Shown here: piece after piece, positions 9,165 through 18,367 of the stretch
Layout of the letters: each line of letters opens with the position of its first letter
Position numbering within the stretch: the stretch's first letter is position 1
DNA from: JAJDXO01 sp965221855
GTDB lineage: Bacteria; Pseudomonadota; Alphaproteobacteria; Rhodospirillales; UBA2165
NCBI GenBank assembly: GCA_965221855.1
Contig: CBDCSV010000010.1
Coordinates: forward strand, 434,001 to 498,000
Direction of reading: 5' to 3'
DNA length: 64,000 nucleotides
The notes under the pieces: model-generated
What the model was told of the DNA's origin: nothing
Seen by the model: only the letters and a program-made list of their open reading frames with translations
Databases searched by the model: none
Program-made: the position numbers and the translations under genes

Positions 9165-10808
9165 TTACGCCGCAACGCGCGTTTCGGCGGCGGGCAAGGC
9201 GCGCCTGCCCAAAATCATGTCCGACGCCTTCTCGGCGATCATCAGGACGGCGGCATGGATGTTCCCGCTGATCAGGTCCGGCATGGCGGACGCATCGACG
9301 ACGCGCAGTCCCTCCACACCGCGAACCTTGAGTTCCCCATCCAGTACCGACGCCTCGTCCGCACCCATCCGGCAGGTGCCGCAGGGGTGGTGAACCGTCG
9401 TGCACGTCCTTCGGATGTAGGCGTCGAGGCAGGCGTCATCGGTTACGCCGGCGCCGGGAAGCCGCTCCTCGCCGAGAAACGGGCGGACTTGGGCTTGGGA
9501 AAACAATTCCCGCGCCAGCTTGAGCCCCTTCCGGAGGGTGGCCATATCCGCCGGCTTCTCGAAGAAATTCTGATAGAGCCTCGGCAACTGCCTTGGATCG
9601 GAGGACGTCAGCTCGATGCGGCCCCGGCTCTCCGGATGCAACAGCACCGCCCTGGCGCCCGCACGGTCCTCGAACGGCGCTTTGATGCCCGGAAACCAGG
9701 GGTGGGCAAAGCGGTTGGTGAAAGTGAACAGGAATTGAATGTCGGGCGCCGCGAGCGCCGGATCGGTCCGCAAGAAGCCGACGATGCCGGTGGGAAAATC
9801 GGTCGCCGGACCGACACCCGACCATCGGGCCCTAGCGACGCTGACGGCCAACCGGTCCCACCGGGACTGCTTTCGGAATGGTCCCGGCGCGGCCCGGGCA
9901 TAGTCGACGCCGGCAGAAATATGATCCTGCAGATTCCGGCCTACCGCCGGGATATCCGCGGCCACCGGAATGTCGTGCCGGCGCAGCTCGTCCGCCGGGC
10001 CGACGCCGGAGAGCATCAGGATATGCGGCGAATTGAGCGCGCCGCCCGACAGAATAACTTCCCGACCCGCCGTCACCCGCCGGTTCTGTCCGCCGCGATG
10101 ATAACTGACACTAGCGGCGCGGCCGTTTTCGATCACGATCCGATTAACGTGGGCCTCGATCCGGAGCTTGAGGTTGGGCCGGGTCAGCGCCGGCCGCAGG
10201 AACGCATCCGCCGCGCTCCAGCGCCGTCCGTGGTAGATATTCTGCTGCATGCGGCTGACGCCCGCATTGTCGCCGCTGTTGTAATCGTCAATTCGCGCAA
10301 GCCCGATTTCCCCGGCGGCCTCCAGGACCGGCTCGATCAACGAATCCTGATAGGGGCTTCTTCGGATACGCAGCGGGCCCCGGCCGCCCCGGCCGGCGCT
10401 CTCCCCGCCCTCCCAGGTTTCGCTGCGATTGAGATAGGGAAGAACGTCGGCGTACGACCATCCCGTCAGACCGGTCTCGGCCCAGCGGTCATAGTCCGCG
10501 GCGTGGCCCCGTACATAAGACATGGCGTTTATCGAGGAGCACCCGCCGACGACCCGGGCGCGAACGCATTCCAGGACGCGGTCGTCGGTTTGAGGTTCGG
10601 GCTCGGTATCGTAACCCCAGTCGTGATGCCGCTCGTCGACGAACTTCCTCATCCACACCAGGGGCACCTTGATCCACGGGTCGTCGTCCATGCCGCCGGC
10701 CTCGAGCACCAGGACCCGAATATCGGGATCCTCGGACAGCCGGTTGGCCAGCACACAGCCCGCCGATCCCGCGCCGATAATGATGTAGTCGAAGTCCTGC
10801 CCAGCCAA
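9165..10808 (-). CDS. GMC-family FAD-dependent oxidoreductase
   Basis: A choline-dehydrogenase-like flavoprotein of 547 residues. It starts with the FAD-binding Rossmann motif DYIIIGAGSAGCVLANRL and VLVLEAGG. Further signatures are the GMC motif around VVGGCSSINAMSYVRG, ILSGGALNSPHILMLSGVGP, and a C-terminal TVHHPCGTCRMG followed by RVVDASAMP. The frame is open upstream to about 11060, but that part is not conserved. I place the start at TTG 10808, just before the FAD motif, because GGGGAG precedes it by 9 bases. The enzyme should oxidise an alcohol; the substrate is unknown. Confidence 0.88.
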   Translation of the reverse strand: MAGQDFDYIIIGAGSAGCVLANRLSEDPDIRVLVLEAGGMDDDPWIKVPLVWMRKFVDERHHDWGYDTEPEPQTDDRVLECVRARVVGGCSSINAMSYVRGHAADYDRWAETGLTGWSYADVLPYLNRSETWEGGESAGRGGRGPLRIRRSPYQDSLIEPVLEAAGEIGLARIDDYNSGDNAGVSRMQQNIYHGRRWSAADAFLRPALTRPNLKLRIEAHVNRIVIENGRAASVSYHRGGQNRRVTAGREVILSGGALNSPHILMLSGVGPADELRRHDIPVAADIPAVGRNLQDHISAGVDYARAAPGPFRKQSRWDRLAVSVARARWSGVGPATDFPTGIVGFLRTDPALAAPDIQFLFTFTNRFAHPWFPGIKAPFEDRAGARAVLLHPESRGRIELTSSDPRQLPRLYQNFFEKPADMATLRKGLKLARELFSQAQVRPFLGEERLPGAGVTDDACLDAYIRRTCTTVHHPCGTCRMGADEASVLDGELKVRGVEGLRVVDASAMPDLISGNIHAAVLMIAEKASDMILGRRALPAAETRVAA

Positions 10809-10962
10809 GTGTACGCGCTCCCCTATGCGGGGATTATGGCAGGCCAGTCTCCGAGGTAAATCCCCGCAATGGGGGGCGCGTCGACTACGCCTCATACGGT
10901 GCCGATCGCAAAAACGTCGTCGTGATGATGAACCAGCAGACCGCGCGCCTATATTTCGCTCG

Positions 10963-11012
10963 TTACGCGACAAACCCTTGTAACCAGTTATGTGGCAAAC
11001 CCTTGTAACCAG
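10963..11012. repeat. Tandem 25-bp direct repeat upstream of ABC operon
   Basis: Two directly adjacent 25-bp units, 10963-10987 and 10988-11012, identical at 22 of 25 positions and sharing the core CAAACCCTTGTAACCAG. They lie 78-127 bp upstream of the binding-protein start codon, in the space between divergent genes. This looks like a pair of regulator binding sites. The regulator is unknown. Confidence 0.6.
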
Positions 11013-11089
11013 AGTGGAAATGCTCCAATCTGCCGGTCCAACACAAACGCGCTCGACCAACTCGGGCGCAACACATTGGGAGGAACTCC

Positions 11090-12265
11090 ATGCGAATGTT
11101 AGCCAAACGTTGGCCGGCGCTCGCCTGCGCTTCGGTGGCGGCGATTGCCCTCGCCGGCGCCGCGCAGGCCGAGATGACCAAGGAAGCCAGGGCTTTTCTT
11201 TCTAAAGGTGGCATCACCGACGAGTTGATCAAGCAGGCAAATGCCGCTGCGAAGGCAGAGCTTGCCATCCCTCAGGAGTGGATCGACAAGGCCAAGGCGG
11301 AGGGCCCGGTTCAGCTGGGCACCAACGACACCGCCGGACACGTCGCCAAGTGGCTGCCGCTCTTCCAGGCCCGCTACCCCGGCATCGAGGTGGAAGCCGA
11401 GGAGACCTCCGGCGCCGCTCGCGCGGTGCAACCGTTGCTCGCCTTCAAGGCCGGCAAGCTGGTGCGCCACATCGTCAACGCTTTTGAAGGCACGCTGCAG
11501 GATTACATGGAGGCCGACGCGCTGGAAGAGATTAACGACCTCCCGGCCTGGAATGGCGTTCCGGAAGATCGCCGCGATCCCAAAGGGCGCTACTCCGGTT
11601 TGCAGAACACCACCTGGTGCCTCGGCTACAACACCGAGCTGATCGCCAAGAAGGATTTGCCGGCGACCTGGGCGGAGATGATGGCCCCCGGCAGTCCGCT
11701 CGCTGGCGGTCGGGTCGGCGCCGCCAACCGGGCTCAGCTCTGGGCGATCAATCTCTGGGCCCATCCCGACTACGGGCCGGAGCGAGTGACCAACGAGATC
11801 TTGCCCGGCTTCTTCAATTACTTGAAGCCGCAACTCCGCAAGGAAGGCATTGGCGGCATCGCCAACCTGCTTGCGGCCGGCGAATTTGCCGTGTCGTTGC
11901 CGGCGCCGAACGACGAGACTTTCGAGCTGATGCAGACCGGTGCGCCGGTTGGCTTCCATTGTGTCGAGCCGGTGCCGCAGTACTTCAACCTGGTCGGCAT
12001 GTTCCGCAATTCGCCGACCCATTACTCCTCGAAGATCCTGATCAACTGGCAGCTCAGCCAGGAGGGCCAGCTTGCTCGGTACGTCGCGGGCCTCGACGGT
12101 CCCGTCCATAAGGACCTGCAGGACGAGAACTCCGCTGCGCTCGCCTCCGAGTTTGTCGGCAAGAAGATCGCCCTGAGGACGCTCGAATCGATCACCGATG
12201 GGCTGCCGAAGCTCTACAAGGTCTACAATCCATTGTGGACCAACGCCGGCGGCCCCGCCCGCTAG
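11090..12265 (+). CDS. ABC transporter substrate-binding protein (Fe/polyamine/phosphonate type)
   Basis: Periplasmic type-1/2 binding protein of 391 residues. It has a clear signal peptide (MRMLAKRW, a hydrophobic stretch, then GAAQAE). The mature part resembles bacterial extracellular solute-binding proteins of the iron/2-aminoethylphosphonate/polyamine group, with YSGLQNTTWCLGYNTELI as the conserved central strand region. GGGAGGAA sits a few bases before the ATG. It is the first gene of an operon with a fused permease and an ATPase. The ligand cannot be assigned from sequence alone. Confidence 0.85.
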   Translation: MRMLAKRWPALACASVAAIALAGAAQAEMTKEARAFLSKGGITDELIKQANAAAKAELAIPQEWIDKAKAEGPVQLGTNDTAGHVAKWLPLFQARYPGIEVEAEETSGAARAVQPLLAFKAGKLVRHIVNAFEGTLQDYMEADALEEINDLPAWNGVPEDRRDPKGRYSGLQNTTWCLGYNTELIAKKDLPATWAEMMAPGSPLAGGRVGAANRAQLWAINLWAHPDYGPERVTNEILPGFFNYLKPQLRKEGIGGIANLLAAGEFAVSLPAPNDETFELMQTGAPVGFHCVEPVPQYFNLVGMFRNSPTHYSSKILINWQLSQEGQLARYVAGLDGPVHKDLQDENSAALASEFVGKKIALRTLESITDGLPKLYKVYNPLWTNAGGPAR

Positions 12266-12276
12266 GCACGTGATCC

Positions 12277-12307
12277 GTATGAGGCGGCGGTCTCCGCCGC
12301 CTCATAC
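12277..12307 (+). terminator. Intercistronic hairpin after binding-protein gene
   Basis: A perfect 14-bp stem (GTATGAGGCGGCGG pairing with CCGCCGCCTCATAC) closed by a TCT loop, between the binding-protein stop and the permease start. No T-run follows, so it is probably a partial terminator or mRNA-stabilising hairpin that keeps binding-protein transcript in excess, a common arrangement in ABC operons. Confidence 0.7.
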
Positions 12308-12355
12308 CTCCTGCCTGGCCCTGATGGTTTCGTAACTCACGGACACTCGACAGTT

Positions 12356-14137
12356 GTGGCCACCCTGACCGTTTCAGAAGATCATCCTATTCCGACCGAA
12401 GCGGCAGGCGCTCGCAGTCGTCTCGCCACCTTGTTGCCGTGGATCGTCCTCGCGATCATCTTCACCATGACGATCGCGCCGATCTTTTCGCTCGTCGCCG
12501 GCTCCTTCAGCCTGTCGCGGCTCCCGAACGAATTCTCGCTCGATAATCTGGGGCTGGCCAACTACTACGCCGTTTGGGTCGAGCAGCGCATCGACAAGGT
12601 ACTGTGGAACACGGCCGTCTTCGTCATCGGCTCCACCATCCTCGGCATTGCCATCGCGGTGGTACTGGCCTGGCTGGTCGAGCGGACCGACATGCCGGGC
12701 AAGCTCTGGGTCTTCGCCGGCGTACCCCTCGCCATTGCCGTGCCCGGTATCCTGCACTCGATTACCTGGGTGCTGCTGATGAGCCCAAGGTCCGGTTTCA
12801 TCAATCGCGCCTGGATGAAATTCGCCGAAACCCGCGACCCGCTCTTCGACATCTACACCATGGGCGGCCTGATCTTCGCCGAGGGCCTTCGACTGGTGCC
12901 CGTCGCCTTCCTGATGCTGGTGCCGCTCTTCCGCTCCATGGACCCCTCCCTGGAGGAAGCCGCGGCGACCAACGGCGCCAGTCCGCTCCGCGCCACGGGG
13001 CGCGTCACGATGCTGCTGTTGCTGCCGGGACTGCTGGCGATCACCATCTTCCAGGCGATCACGGCATTGGAGAATTTCGAGATTCCCGGCATCCTCGGGC
13101 TGCCGGTCAATATTCACGTATTCTCCACCCGCATCTTCAACATCATCGACAATGTCGGCACCATCCCGGCCTTTGGTCAGGCCAATGCCGCCGGGGTCTT
13201 CTACCTCGCGATCGCATTCGTTGTCTCTTTCTTCTACATCCGCCTGGTGCGCCACTCGGAGCGCTTTGCGGTGATCACCGGCAAGGGCTACACGCCGCGT
13301 TTGATCCATCTCGGGCGCTGGCGCAAGGTCGCCCTCGTGGGAGCGCTGCTGTTCCTGTTCGTGACGATCGTGCTGCCGTTCCTGATGATGCTGTACGTGT
13401 CATTGACTCCTTATGTTCGGCAACCGAGCTGGGCGGCGTTCCAGAACCTCACGTTGGTCAACTACGAGAAGGTACTCAATCAACCCAACGTCCACCGCGT
13501 CCTCGGCAACACGATCTATATGACGCTGTTGACCGCCACCGCCGTGACCATCCTCTCCTTCGTGGTCGCCTATATCGTCGTGCGCACGAGGTTCGTCGCC
13601 CGCTACGTGCTCGACATGCTGTCCTTCCTGCCGCATTCGATCCCCGGCATCGTCCTCGGTCTTGCCCTGTTCTGGCTGCTTCTGCAGTTCGACATCCTGA
13701 CCGGGGCGAGCACTTTTGGTTCGATCTACGCCCTCGTATTCGGCTTCACGGTGCTGTTCATCGCCTATGGGGTCCGCGCGATGAGCACCGCGATGATCCA
13801 GGTTCACATCGACCTTGAGGATGCCGCCAAGCTCTGCGGCGCTCCGCCCTGGCGGGTATCGCTGAAGATCTTCGCACCGCTGTTGATGCCGACCCTGGTC
13901 GGCATATGGATCTACTGCGCCCTGCTCAGCGTCCGGTTCATCAGCCTGCCGCTGATTCTCTCCCAGGGTGGCGACAACCAGGTGCTCGGCGTGATGATCT
14001 GGTACCTGTGGGACAACGGGAATATTAACGCGGTCGGCGCCATCGGCGTGGGGCTGATGATCTTCGTGTTCCTGCTGGCCTCCGTCCTTCGCTTCGTCGG
14101 CTTCGGCCGCTCGCGTAGCCTCGGAGCCGCGACGTGA
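12356..14137 (+). CDS. ABC transporter fused permease (two BPD domains)
   Basis: Inner-membrane permease of 593 residues, with about twelve hydrophobic helices and two binding-protein-dependent transport domains in tandem, as in FbpB-type iron transporters. EAA loops are visible at SLEEAAATNGASPLRATGRV (first half, near residue 200) and DLEDAAKLCGAPPWRVSLKI (second half, near residue 490); these contact the ATPase. The GTG at 12356 gives the longest conserved product. The 3' end overlaps the ATPase start by 4 bp, indicating translational coupling. Substrate follows that of the binding protein and is unknown. Confidence 0.88.
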   Translation: MATLTVSEDHPIPTEAAGARSRLATLLPWIVLAIIFTMTIAPIFSLVAGSFSLSRLPNEFSLDNLGLANYYAVWVEQRIDKVLWNTAVFVIGSTILGIAIAVVLAWLVERTDMPGKLWVFAGVPLAIAVPGILHSITWVLLMSPRSGFINRAWMKFAETRDPLFDIYTMGGLIFAEGLRLVPVAFLMLVPLFRSMDPSLEEAAATNGASPLRATGRVTMLLLLPGLLAITIFQAITALENFEIPGILGLPVNIHVFSTRIFNIIDNVGTIPAFGQANAAGVFYLAIAFVVSFFYIRLVRHSERFAVITGKGYTPRLIHLGRWRKVALVGALLFLFVTIVLPFLMMLYVSLTPYVRQPSWAAFQNLTLVNYEKVLNQPNVHRVLGNTIYMTLLTATAVTILSFVVAYIVVRTRFVARYVLDMLSFLPHSIPGIVLGLALFWLLLQFDILTGASTFGSIYALVFGFTVLFIAYGVRAMSTAMIQVHIDLEDAAKLCGAPPWRVSLKIFAPLLMPTLVGIWIYCALLSVRFISLPLILSQGGDNQVLGVMIWYLWDNGNINAVGAIGVGLMIFVFLLASVLRFVGFGRSRSLGAAT

Positions 14138-15237
14138 TCCAGATCGACAATCTGCACGTCACCTTCCAGTCCGATACCGGCCCGGTTCATGCGGTGAAGG
14201 GTATCTCGATCAACGTTGCGGAAGGGGAGTTCTACACCCTGCTCGGGCCCAGCGGCTGCGGCAAGACGACGACGCTACGCTGCCTCGCTGGATTGCAACA
14301 GCCGTCCGACGGCCGCATTACCCTGGCCGGTCAAGTGATTTACGACTCCGACCGGAAGATCGCGCTGCCCGCCCACCGCCGCGACATCGCCATGGTGTTC
14401 CAGTCCTACGCGATCTGGCCGCATCTCACCGTGTTCGAGAACGTCGCCTTTCCGCTCCGCGAAATGCGGCCCCGCCCGAGCGACAAAGAGATGCGCGAGC
14501 GCGTCGCCCGGGCGCTCGAGCTGGTCCAACTGTCCGGCTACGAGTCGCGGCCGGCACCGTTCCTCTCCGGCGGACAGCAGCAGCGCCTGGCGCTCGCCCG
14601 AGCGATCTGCCGCGAGTCCCCCGTGATTCTGCTCGATGAGCCGCTCTCCAACCTCGACGCCAAGCTCAGGGCCGAAACACGGCTGGAGCTTCGCCGCCTG
14701 GTCAAGCGCCTAAACATGACCGCCGTCTACGTCACTCACGACCAGACCGAAGCGCTGACCATGGCCGACCGGGTGGCGGTGATGAACGCCGGCGAGATCG
14801 TTCAGGAATCTCCGCCGCGCGACATCTACCAGCGGCCGAAGTCGCGCTTCGTCGCCAGCTTCATCGGTCAGATCAACTTCACCGACGGCGACATCGGCAC
14901 GCCGCCGAACGGTGCCGGAGACGGAGTCGTCAACACGTCTTGGGGAACACTGCGCTACAACGAGGGCGAGGAGCTCGATACCGGCACCAAGGTGACCGTC
15001 GCGGTTCGTCCGGAGAATCTCTGGCTGCTCGACGGGGATGCCGGCAGCACCGGCGCCGGCAACCGTATCCAGGGCGCGGTCAGCGACATCGTCTTCCTCG
15101 GCGACTCGATTGAATGTTCCGTGACCATCGGCGCCGAACTGATCGTCATGCGCCTCCACCCGCACCACGACGTCCGGGTCGGCGACCAGATCGAGATCGG
15201 CGTTGAGCCGAAGGACGTCACCGTCCTGGCGATCTAG
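14134..15237 (+). CDS. ABC transporter ATP-binding protein (PotA/FbpC type)
   Basis: Cytoplasmic ATPase of the importer, 367 residues. Walker A is GPSGCGKTT, the Q-loop region is MVFQSYAIWPHL, the signature is LSGGQQQRLALARAI, Walker B is VILLDEPLSNLD and the switch histidine is in YVTHDQTEA. A C-terminal TOBE-like region follows residue 260. The GTG start overlaps the permease stop. The TAG stop at 15235-15237 coincides with the CTAG target of an IS630-family element: TA is the duplicated target, and the final G is the first base of the element, but the base flanking the other end is also G, so the stop was TAG before insertion too. Confidence 0.93.
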   Translation: MIQIDNLHVTFQSDTGPVHAVKGISINVAEGEFYTLLGPSGCGKTTTLRCLAGLQQPSDGRITLAGQVIYDSDRKIALPAHRRDIAMVFQSYAIWPHLTVFENVAFPLREMRPRPSDKEMRERVARALELVQLSGYESRPAPFLSGGQQQRLALARAICRESPVILLDEPLSNLDAKLRAETRLELRRLVKRLNMTAVYVTHDQTEALTMADRVAVMNAGEIVQESPPRDIYQRPKSRFVASFIGQINFTDGDIGTPPNGAGDGVVNTSWGTLRYNEGEELDTGTKVTVAVRPENLWLLDGDAGSTGAGNRIQGAVSDIVFLGDSIECSVTIGAELIVMRLHPHHDVRVGDQIEIGVEPKDVTVLAI

Positions 15238-16289
15238 AGCATTTTCTGATCACACCCGGTCATAGCCTGCGGCAGTGAAGTAGTTTTGGCACTCGGATTG
15301 GGTGACTGTGTCGATGGCGGTTGCGATGGCGTCGTAGAGGTCGTCGACGGTTCTGGCTGCGGTCTTTTTGAGGAGGGCCTTGAGCTTTGCGAAGGCCATC
15401 TCGATTGGGTTGAAGTCGGGTGAGTAGGGCGGCAGGAAGCGGAGCTCGGCGCCGGCGTCTTCGATGGCCTTACGCACGCTGGCGGGCTTATGGGCTGGCA
15501 GATTGTCCATAATGACGATGTCTCCGGGTTTGAGGGTTGGGACCAGGATTTGCTCGACATAGGCAAGGAAGGCTGCCCCGGTCATCGCCCCATCGATGGT
15601 CATGGGGGCGAGGATGCCGTCGAGCGTGAGAGCAGCGACCAAAGTGGTGGTCTTCCAGTGGCCGTGAGGGATGGCGGCTTGGCAGCGCTGCCCGCGCGGC
15701 GCGCGGCCATAGCGCCGGGCCATCTTGGTCGATGTGCCGGTCTCGTCGATGAAGACCAGCCGCTCCGGCATCAGGCCGGGCTGCGCCTCGGCCCAGGCCT
15801 GCCGGCGCGCCAAGACATCAGGACGTTGCTGCTCGCTGGCGTGCGCGGTTTTTTTTGAAGGTCATGCCGTGGCGGTCGAGCAGCCGCCAGACCGTGCTCG
15901 GGGCAACCCGAAGCCCGTGCACCTCCTCCAGACAGGCTGCGATCTCGGCCAGGGTGATGTCCGGTGTCTCCGTGACAAGCGCCAGAACCTCCTCGGCATA
16001 CGCTTCAAGGCGGTGAGAGCGGCGGTCCCCGCCTTGCGGCCGGGGCCGCACATCACCCCGCTGCCGCCACTGATCAACCCATTTGATCGCCGTCGAGGCC
16101 GCAACCCCAAAAACCTTCGCCGCAGACCGACGCGACATCCCGCCGTCCACCGCCGCAACCAACCGATGTCGTAGATCATTCGAAAGTGGTCTCGTCATGC
16201 AGGCTGGCCTCCTTCACCAGCCCACATCTTGAATCAGAAATCAGAGACTTTGGGAATCCCTAACGATTCCGTCAGATCAGAAAACTCTC
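15237..16289 (-). mobile_element. IS630-family element A, copy 1
   Basis: A 1053-bp element flanked by TA duplications at 15235-15236 and 16290-16291, inside a CTAG target. Its termini are related inverted repeats (GAGCATTTTCTGATC at the left; GAGAGTTTTCTGATC read inward from the right). It carries a two-frame transposase on the minus strand. A second copy of exactly the same length is at 52607-53659; the left tip differs by one base (GAGC here, GGGC there). Confidence 0.93.
15250..16198 (-). CDS. IS630-family transposase (two frames, slippage at A8)
   Basis: The first frame (16198-15818, 126 residues) is the helix-turn-helix part: SRRSAAKVFGVAASTAIKW and a second HTH near STVWRLLDRHGM. The second frame (15813-15250) carries the DDE catalytic domain: RLVFIDETGTS, DIVIMDNLPAHK and SPDFNPIEMAFAKLK. 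Both frames meet at a run of eight A on the coding strand (15849-15856 in plus coordinates). The catalytic frame is +1 relative to the first, so a fused product needs +1 frameshifting or loss of one A in the transcript. Both frames are otherwise intact, so the element is probably active. Confidence 0.9.
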
Positions 16290-16979
16290 TAGAATTGACT
16301 TCCCGAGAGTGTAGAGCAGAAGCGGATCCAATATCCGTGAAGCGCTAACCATCACGCGGTCCCAGAAACGGAGTTGTCCCATAGTCGGCAGATTGGCATC
16401 GAGAATGTGCCGGTTTGCGAGAGAAGCAAGCATTCCGATGGAGTCCAGGTAGCGGGTTTGAACCACCGACACGTTGTCGGGCGTCAAGGCGAGCAATGAA
16501 TTCCTCGTGTACCGACGTACATGTCCGGCGGCCAAATCGAGCCTGCTAAAAAGAAACTGATGAGCCGGACTCATCACGACCAGATGTCCCCCGGGATTGA
16601 GCACTCTCGCTGCTCTCGCCAACTCTTCTTCGTCGCTCCGGATGTGTTCCAGGACATCAATATACAGAATCGTATCGAATGGATTCCCGCCGGCCAAATC
16701 CTGCAGAGATCCGGATTTCACACTGCAAATTGGAGGCAGCTCACCGGATTGCAGCCGATCTTGCAGTGTTGCCGCAAGATTGGGATCGGGCTCCAGGCAT
16801 ACCCACTCATCAGTATCGGGCTTCGGGAAATCCACGGTCGTTGCACCGATCCCAGCCCCGACTTCCAGCACGCGGGCGCCGAGGAACGGCCAAACCTGGC
16901 GGCGAATGTATGATTTCCAGTTCTTCGCGTATTGAAAAATGTGCAGGTCGTCGCCGGGATAGGTAATGGCTGACGTCAT
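16272..16979 (-). CDS. Class I SAM-dependent methyltransferase, 3' end rewritten by IS630
   Basis: A 235-residue SAM methyltransferase with motif I VLEVGAGIGATT near residue 40, an acidic strand end (CLEPDPNL), motif II FDTILYIDVLEHI and motif III RVLNPGGHLVVM. Its ATG overlaps the stop of the upstream glycosyltransferase gene by 4 bp (ATGA), and such methyltransferases are common partners of polyprenyl-phosphate glycosyltransferases. The last five residues (ESFLI) and the TGA stop are encoded by the end of the IS630 element, replacing the native C-terminus just after GKSI. Since relatives appear to end shortly after this point, function may be retained. Confidence 0.8.
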   Translation of the reverse strand: MTSAITYPGDDLHIFQYAKNWKSYIRRQVWPFLGARVLEVGAGIGATTVDFPKPDTDEWVCLEPDPNLAATLQDRLQSGELPPICSVKSGSLQDLAGGNPFDTILYIDVLEHIRSDEEELARAARVLNPGGHLVVMSPAHQFLFSRLDLAAGHVRRYTRNSLLALTPDNVSVVQTRYLDSIGMLASLANRHILDANLPTMGQLRFWDRVMVSASRILDPLLLYTLGKSILESFLI

Positions 16980-17953
16980 GCCGAACGCGCCATAAGTGTC
17001 CGAGTGCCGCGGACGTAAACATTCCCATCGATTTTTGGACCAACTCCCACGCGAGAGCGCCCCTGCAGGAGCAGTACGAGCGAACCCATTGCGACGATAA
17101 TGATTTGAAGCAGGATGATGATGAGTGCGAGTACGACGTTTGTCGTCCATCCGGGAATAGCAAGGTCGGTAAAGAGCCGAATCCAGACGATGCCGAGAAT
17201 AGCGGCCAAAACAAAGGAGCCAAAGATTGCGGAGAAAATCAGGAGGCGCACAAAAAATACGTCGCTGTAGGCGGAGATGACCGATAGGCCGTGAACCATA
17301 AGGGGGACAATTTTCATTTTCGACTGTCCCGCGTACCGGCTGCCGCGGGGGGTGGCATAACGACGAACCGGAAATTTGGAGCGAAGAAAGGTTGCGGGGA
17401 CGCAATTCCAAAGATCGGGCATGAACACCAGCGACCTGAGCATATTGATCGGAATGACGGAAAAATTGCCGAACGAAATTTTCTCTCCGGTGAGTAATCG
17501 AAAAAGGACCCGGTAACACCAATACAGCAATTTGAAGGATAGCGGGTCCTGTCATTTTGTCCGGCTGGCGACGATGATGCTTCCGGTATGCCGTTCGGCT
17601 TCCTCCAGGAGAGCCGGTATATCCTCAGGCCGGTCCTCGCCGTCGGAATCCATGACCACCACGGCATCAAAATCATGGGCGTGCGATATCTCGGCAAGGC
17701 CGACGGCAATTGCCCGCTGGCTGCCAAGATTACAAACCAACTCGATTAGTTCTATCGATTCAAAATTATCGAGATTCGCGCAATCGATCATTTTTGCGCC
17801 CGATTGTTCCGTTGAGCCGTCATCGACAACAACTATCGAGACGCTTCTCGAAAGGGATGGGGTGAGGGCGTTAAGGGAGGCAAGAAGCTGATTGAGCGCG
17901 GCCCAATCCTCATAGACAGGTGTGACGACACATATTTTCTGGAGGGCTAGCAT
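16976..17953 (-). pseudogene. Family 2 glycosyltransferase (GtrB/DPM-like) with in-frame TGA
   Basis: The N-terminal part (17953 to 17555) has the GT2 signatures ICVVTPVYEDW, VVVDDGSTE and VVVMDSDGEDRPEDI. An in-frame TGA at 17554-17552 follows IIVASRTK, and the same frame then continues without shift through FKLLYWCYRVLFRLLTG and ISFGNFSVIP to two C-terminal membrane helices, ending at 16976. Together this is a 325-codon protein of the usual length for a polyprenyl-phosphate glycosyltransferase with two C-terminal helices. The stop stands where relatives often carry arginine, consistent with a CGA to TGA change. Readthrough or a sequencing error would restore it; as written it is a nonsense pseudogene. 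Confidence 0.8.
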
Positions 17954-18367
17954 TTGGCCGCGTGCACTCGCCGGGAATTTGCCACAACCTATATGCTAAC
18001 CAAAAGTCAGGCAAGCGGAGCAGCGGGCAATTCGGTTTGGAGCGGGGGCGCCCGTCACACGGATATGGCTTCCGGAGTTTGAGCCGACGGAAACCAAAAA
18101 AGGCTGATCGCCTGATCGAAGCGATGGAAATCGGCGGTCGTGCCGTCCCTTGAAATGACGGCGCGAAACAGGCCGGTCACGTGCCTTCGCAGCGTTACCC
18201 CAATGGCTTGATTTGCAAATTCCACTCGTTAAATTTCGAACGCGTATGCCGTCCTCGCGACGACTGATCGCCGGAATTGGGAAGCGGAACCGACGCTCGG
18301 GAAATGGCCTTTCGAGAAGACAATTTCGATAGTTAATCGCGGTTTCATGGTCGGCAAGGGGACTTAA
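17954..18367. other. Divergent intergenic region, no gene seen
   Basis: A 414-bp region between the divergent glycosyltransferase and YfhO-like membrane protein genes, with lower GC than its surroundings. It presumably holds both promoters. I see no convincing short gene, RNA or clear operator in it. Confidence 0.5.

Noticed and set aside
8448..10859. Long plus-strand open frame of about 800 codons opposite the arylsulfotransferase-like and GMC genes
   Set aside because: It is antisense to two clearly conserved proteins, has no family motif, and its composition (many Arg, Pro, Gly) is that expected of a GC-rich shadow frame.
9165..11060. GMC oxidoreductase starting at 11060
   Set aside because: The 84 extra N-terminal residues are low-complexity and cover the promoter repeat; the FAD motif begins right after the TTG at 10808, which has a ribosome site.
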